DNA of 64,000 nucleotides, taken from positions 186,001 to 250,000 of the forward strand of contig NZ_JAEUAW010000006.1 of NCBI RefSeq assembly GCF_019511665.1, in the 5' to 3' direction. A program made the translations under genes and the position numbers. The notes beneath the pieces were generated by a model. It was not told where the DNA came from. It searched no databases and was given only the letters and a program-made list of their open reading frames with translations. The stretch comes from Microbacterium jejuense. GTDB taxonomy: Bacteria > Actinomycetota > Actinomycetes > Actinomycetales > Microbacteriaceae. Within the stretch, counting starts at the first letter, position 1, and each line of letters begins with the position of its first letter. Of this stretch, positions 61,733-64,000 are shown piece by piece.

Positions 61733-63420
61733 CGTGCCGGCACCTCCGCCCGGACCGCCGCGTGGCGGCGCACGCCCCCCACCCACGTCTCGAGCACGGG
61801 GATCTGCGCGATCTCGGCCGCGTCGACGGTGAGGGGGTCACCGCCGAGCACGGCGAAGTCGGCGTACTTGCCGGCTTCGAGCGAACCCAGGTCGTCCTCG
61901 CGACCGAGCGACACGGCGCCCTCGTAGGTGTGCGCCCGCAGCGCCGCCGCCGCCGACACCCGCAGCGAGTCGGGCCCGAGCCTGTGCCCCCGACGGGTCA
62001 CGCGGGTGACGGCGGTCTGGATCGCCTCGAGCGGAATCGGCTCGGCGACGGGCGCATCGGACGAGATCGTGAACGGGACGCCGGCCGCCTCGAACTCGCC
62101 CAGCGGGTTGAACCGCTCCCCCGGAGTGCCGATCGCCTGCTCGACCCCCTCGCCCCAGTTGAAGTAGTGCTGCGTCTGGTTGACGGGGCGGATGCCGGCG
62201 GCGGCCATGCGCCGGATCTGCTCGGGCGTCGGCAGCCCGCAGTGCTCGATGCGGTGGCGGGCGTCGTCGTCGGGACGCTCGGCGAGCGCCGCCTCGATCG
62301 CCGACACCACCATCTCGATGGCCGTCGGCGACTGCGCGTGCGTCGCGGTCTGGAGCCCGGCGGCGTGCGCCCGCCGGATGAGCACCGCGTACTCGGCGGG
62401 CTCGTGGTACAGCTGCCCGGTGCGGCACGGGTCGCCCACGTAGCCGTCCGGGAAGTACGCCGTCCAGCCGCCCAGCGTGCCGTCGGCGTACAGCTTGATG
62501 CCGGCGAAGCTCAGGTGGGCGTTGCCGAACTGGCCCACGAGTCCCATGTCGAGCGCCTCGTCGAGGAGGTGCGACAGCAGGTACATCGACACGCGCAGCT
62601 CGAGGCGTCCGGCCTCGGCGAGCCGCAGGTACATGTCGAACTCGCGGCGCGACACCTGCGCGTCGCCGATCGTGGTCACTCCCCCGGCGAGGAACCGCTG
62701 CGTGGCGGCATCCAGCTGCCGCAGATGCTCCTCCGGCTCGTCGGCGAGGTGGAAGTTGGGGCCGTGGTGGCCGATCTTCACCCCGTGCACGCCGGTGAGC
62801 ATGTTGCACGCGGCATCCGAGATCTCGCCTGTCAGCTCGCCGTCGGCGTCGCGGAAGTACTCGCCGCCGGCGGGGTTCGGCGTGTCGCGGTCGACGCCGT
62901 TGAGCGCGAAGGTGTGCGAGTTCACGACCCCGCCGTGGCCGGACGCGTTCATCAGGTACACCTCGCGGTCCGTCGCGACCTCGTCGAGCTCGAACCGGGT
63001 CGGATGCCGCTGCTCGGCGAGGTTCCGATGCTCGTAGCCGTACCCCCGCACGGGCCGGCCGGCCGGCAGGTCGGCCGCCGCGGCCTTCAGCAGCGCGACG
63101 ATCTCGGGGATGCTGCCTGCCTTCTCGGGCCCGCAGTCCACCCACGTCATGAGCTGCCCGTACATGAGCGGGTGCGCGTGCGCGTCGACGAACCCGGGGA
63201 CGACGACGGCGTCGCCGAGGTCGACGACCTCGGGATCGATGCCGGCCGCGCGTGCGGCATCCCGGCACTCCTCCACCGTGCCGACGGCCACGATCCGCCC
63301 GCTGTCGGTGAGCATCGCGGTCGCCGTCCGGTCGGTGGCGTCGACCGTGTGGATCACGCGGGCCGTCACCAGGCGCGGGGTCTGCTGCGCGGGGCGGTCG
63401 AACGGGGCGAGCTTTCTCAT
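61729..63420 (-). CDS. Amidohydrolase family 3 protein (YtcJ-like)
   Basis: A 563-residue metal-dependent hydrolase. The first metal motif is VPGFVDAHAHPLMYG (HxH), with GHGGVVNSHTFALNGVDRDTPNP, the Lys-region SFAGIKLYADGTLGGWTAYF, ATHAQSPTAIEMVVSAIE, RHRIEHCGLPTPEQ and FTISSDAPV (metal Asp) following in family order. The family hydrolyses exocyclic C-N bonds of varied compounds. In this operon it could release a guanidino or amino acid substrate from an amide precursor, but that is inference. GTGAGGA precedes the ATG, and its stop overlaps the decarboxylase start. Confidence 0.92.
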   Translation of the reverse strand: MRKLAPFDRPAQQTPRLVTARVIHTVDATDRTATAMLTDSGRIVAVGTVEECRDAARAAGIDPEVVDLGDAVVVPGFVDAHAHPLMYGQLMTWVDCGPEKAGSIPEIVALLKAAAADLPAGRPVRGYGYEHRNLAEQRHPTRFELDEVATDREVYLMNASGHGGVVNSHTFALNGVDRDTPNPAGGEYFRDADGELTGEISDAACNMLTGVHGVKIGHHGPNFHLADEPEEHLRQLDAATQRFLAGGVTTIGDAQVSRREFDMYLRLAEAGRLELRVSMYLLSHLLDEALDMGLVGQFGNAHLSFAGIKLYADGTLGGWTAYFPDGYVGDPCRTGQLYHEPAEYAVLIRRAHAAGLQTATHAQSPTAIEMVVSAIEAALAERPDDDARHRIEHCGLPTPEQIRRMAAAGIRPVNQTQHYFNWGEGVEQAIGTPGERFNPLGEFEAAGVPFTISSDAPVAEPIPLEAIQTAVTRVTRRGHRLGPDSLRVSAAAALRAHTYEGAVSLGREDDLGSLEAGKYADFAVLGGDPLTVDAAEIAQIPVLETWVGGVRRHAAVRAEVPAR

Positions 63421-63462
63421 GGTGTCCTCACGGTGGGGAGAGTCGGGATGCCGGGGCCGGCG

Positions 63463-64000
63463 TCAGACGGTGCGGGCGGCGGTCGTGTCGGTGCGCGGCG
63501 TGAACGAGTCGGTGACGGGCGCCTCGTCGGAGTGCTGCGGCGCCAGCCACGTGCACAGTCCCGCGAGCAGGGCCATGCCGACGAACATCGCGATGACCGA
63601 CCAGATGCTGCCCGTCCACGCGATGAGCATCGTCGCGAACCAGGGCGAGAAGCCGGCCCAGATCGCGGCGCCCACGCCGTACGACAGCGCGATCGACGTG
63701 TAGCGGGCCTGCGGGCGGAACATCTGCGCGAGGATCGCGGCGATCGGGGCGTACGTCGCGCTCATGGCGATGCGCACCAGCGAGGCCAGCAGGAAGATGA
63801 CCGGCTCGATCTTGCCGGGCAGCACCAGCATGAACGGCACGAACGTCAGCACCGAGGTCACGAGGCCGATGTACATGATGTTCTTGCGGCCCCACTTGTC
63901 GCCGAGCCATGCCACCGGCAGCGTCACGACGAACTCGATGAACGACGCGATCGTCATGGCGTCCAGGATCAGCTGCGGGCTCATGCTGATCGGCTCGCCC
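63463..64000 (-). CDS. MFS transporter (metabolite:H+ symporter-like), C-terminal part
   Basis: The frame continues past base 64000, so only the last ~178 residues are seen. Five to six transmembrane helices remain. VAWLGDKWGRKNIMYIG is a motif A-like loop between helices, as in MHS-type (proline/betaine, shikimate or citrate) transporters. MFRPQARYTSIALSYGVGAAIWAGFSPWFATML is also typical of that group. The cytoplasmic tail is short and polar. It lies 42 bases before the amidohydrolase gene on the same strand and is probably the importer for that operon's substrate. Confidence 0.9.
   Translation of the reverse strand, partial: GEPISMSPQLILDAMTIASFIEFVVTLPVAWLGDKWGRKNIMYIGLVTSVLTFVPFMLVLPGKIEPVIFLLASLVRIAMSATYAPIAAILAQMFRPQARYTSIALSYGVGAAIWAGFSPWFATMLIAWTGSIWSVIAMFVGMALLAGLCTWLAPQHSDEAPVTDSFTPRTDTTAARTV

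Overview
The window is chromosomal DNA from a high-GC actinobacterium. It is most likely a member of the Microbacteriaceae close to Microbacterium. This rests on the very high GC, on a dcw start (mraZ, rsmH) with a DUF3040 gene beside it, on actinobacterial families (Rv2175c-type regulator, PASTA kinase, GarA-type FHA protein, FtsR, DUF222-HNH), and on many genes whose TAnnnT -10 box lies 6-8 bases before the start codon, as expected for leaderless mRNAs. I saw no rRNA, tRNA, CRISPR array, insertion sequence or integrase. The species assignment is inference.

Layout. 0-12.3 kb: the start of the division cluster on the minus strand, then prenyl synthase, Rv2175c-type regulator, LysM lytic enzyme, PASTA kinase, class II DAHP synthase, acyltransferase, ROK sugar kinase and acyl-CoA synthetase. 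From memory this order follows M. tuberculosis Rv2165c-Rv2187. 12.3-25.5 kb: peptide deformylase, a MinD-like ATPase with a long acidic N-terminus, pyruvate carboxylase, a ParA-like ATPase, a Cys/Met-metabolism PLP enzyme, the GarA/FtsR/Rv1830-like cluster, a Met/Cys-rich copper-storage protein divergent from CopC, and dihydrolipoamide dehydrogenase. 25.5-35.4 kb: carbohydrate genes (GlgP, a secreted rhamnogalacturonan lyase), a CYTH protein, an amidotransferase, a secreted His/Gly repeat protein, NnrE and a YihY-like membrane protein. 35.5-46.5 kb: a type IV pilus locus. pilA, three minor-pilin genes, pilD, pilM, pilN, pilO, pilT and pilC run on the minus strand; pilB faces them on the plus strand. 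46.5-59.1 kb: accessory genes (DUF222-HNH, Fic, START-domain and DUF1905 pair, glycosyltransferase, secreted beta-helix protein, aldo/keto reductase, FUSC transporter, luciferase-like oxidoreductase, NADP-binding protein, L,D-transpeptidase). 59.1-64 kb: a tightly coupled minus-strand operon of MFS transporter, amidohydrolase, ThDP-dependent decarboxylase and ureohydrolase, which looks like a guanidino-acid (2-ketoarginine/guanidinobutyrate) pathway.

Across the window, about 19 copies of a palindromic intergenic repeat (one end GGTCGTTGAGCG, the other GACGAAACGCC) sit almost only at gene ends, often fused to a terminator-like hairpin. One copy lies inside the pilD reading frame and is translated. 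Three sugar-related promoters carry LacI-type operator palindromes. Together with the secreted pectin-type lyase and beta-helix protein, these suggest a polysaccharide-degrading, possibly plant- or soil-associated lifestyle.
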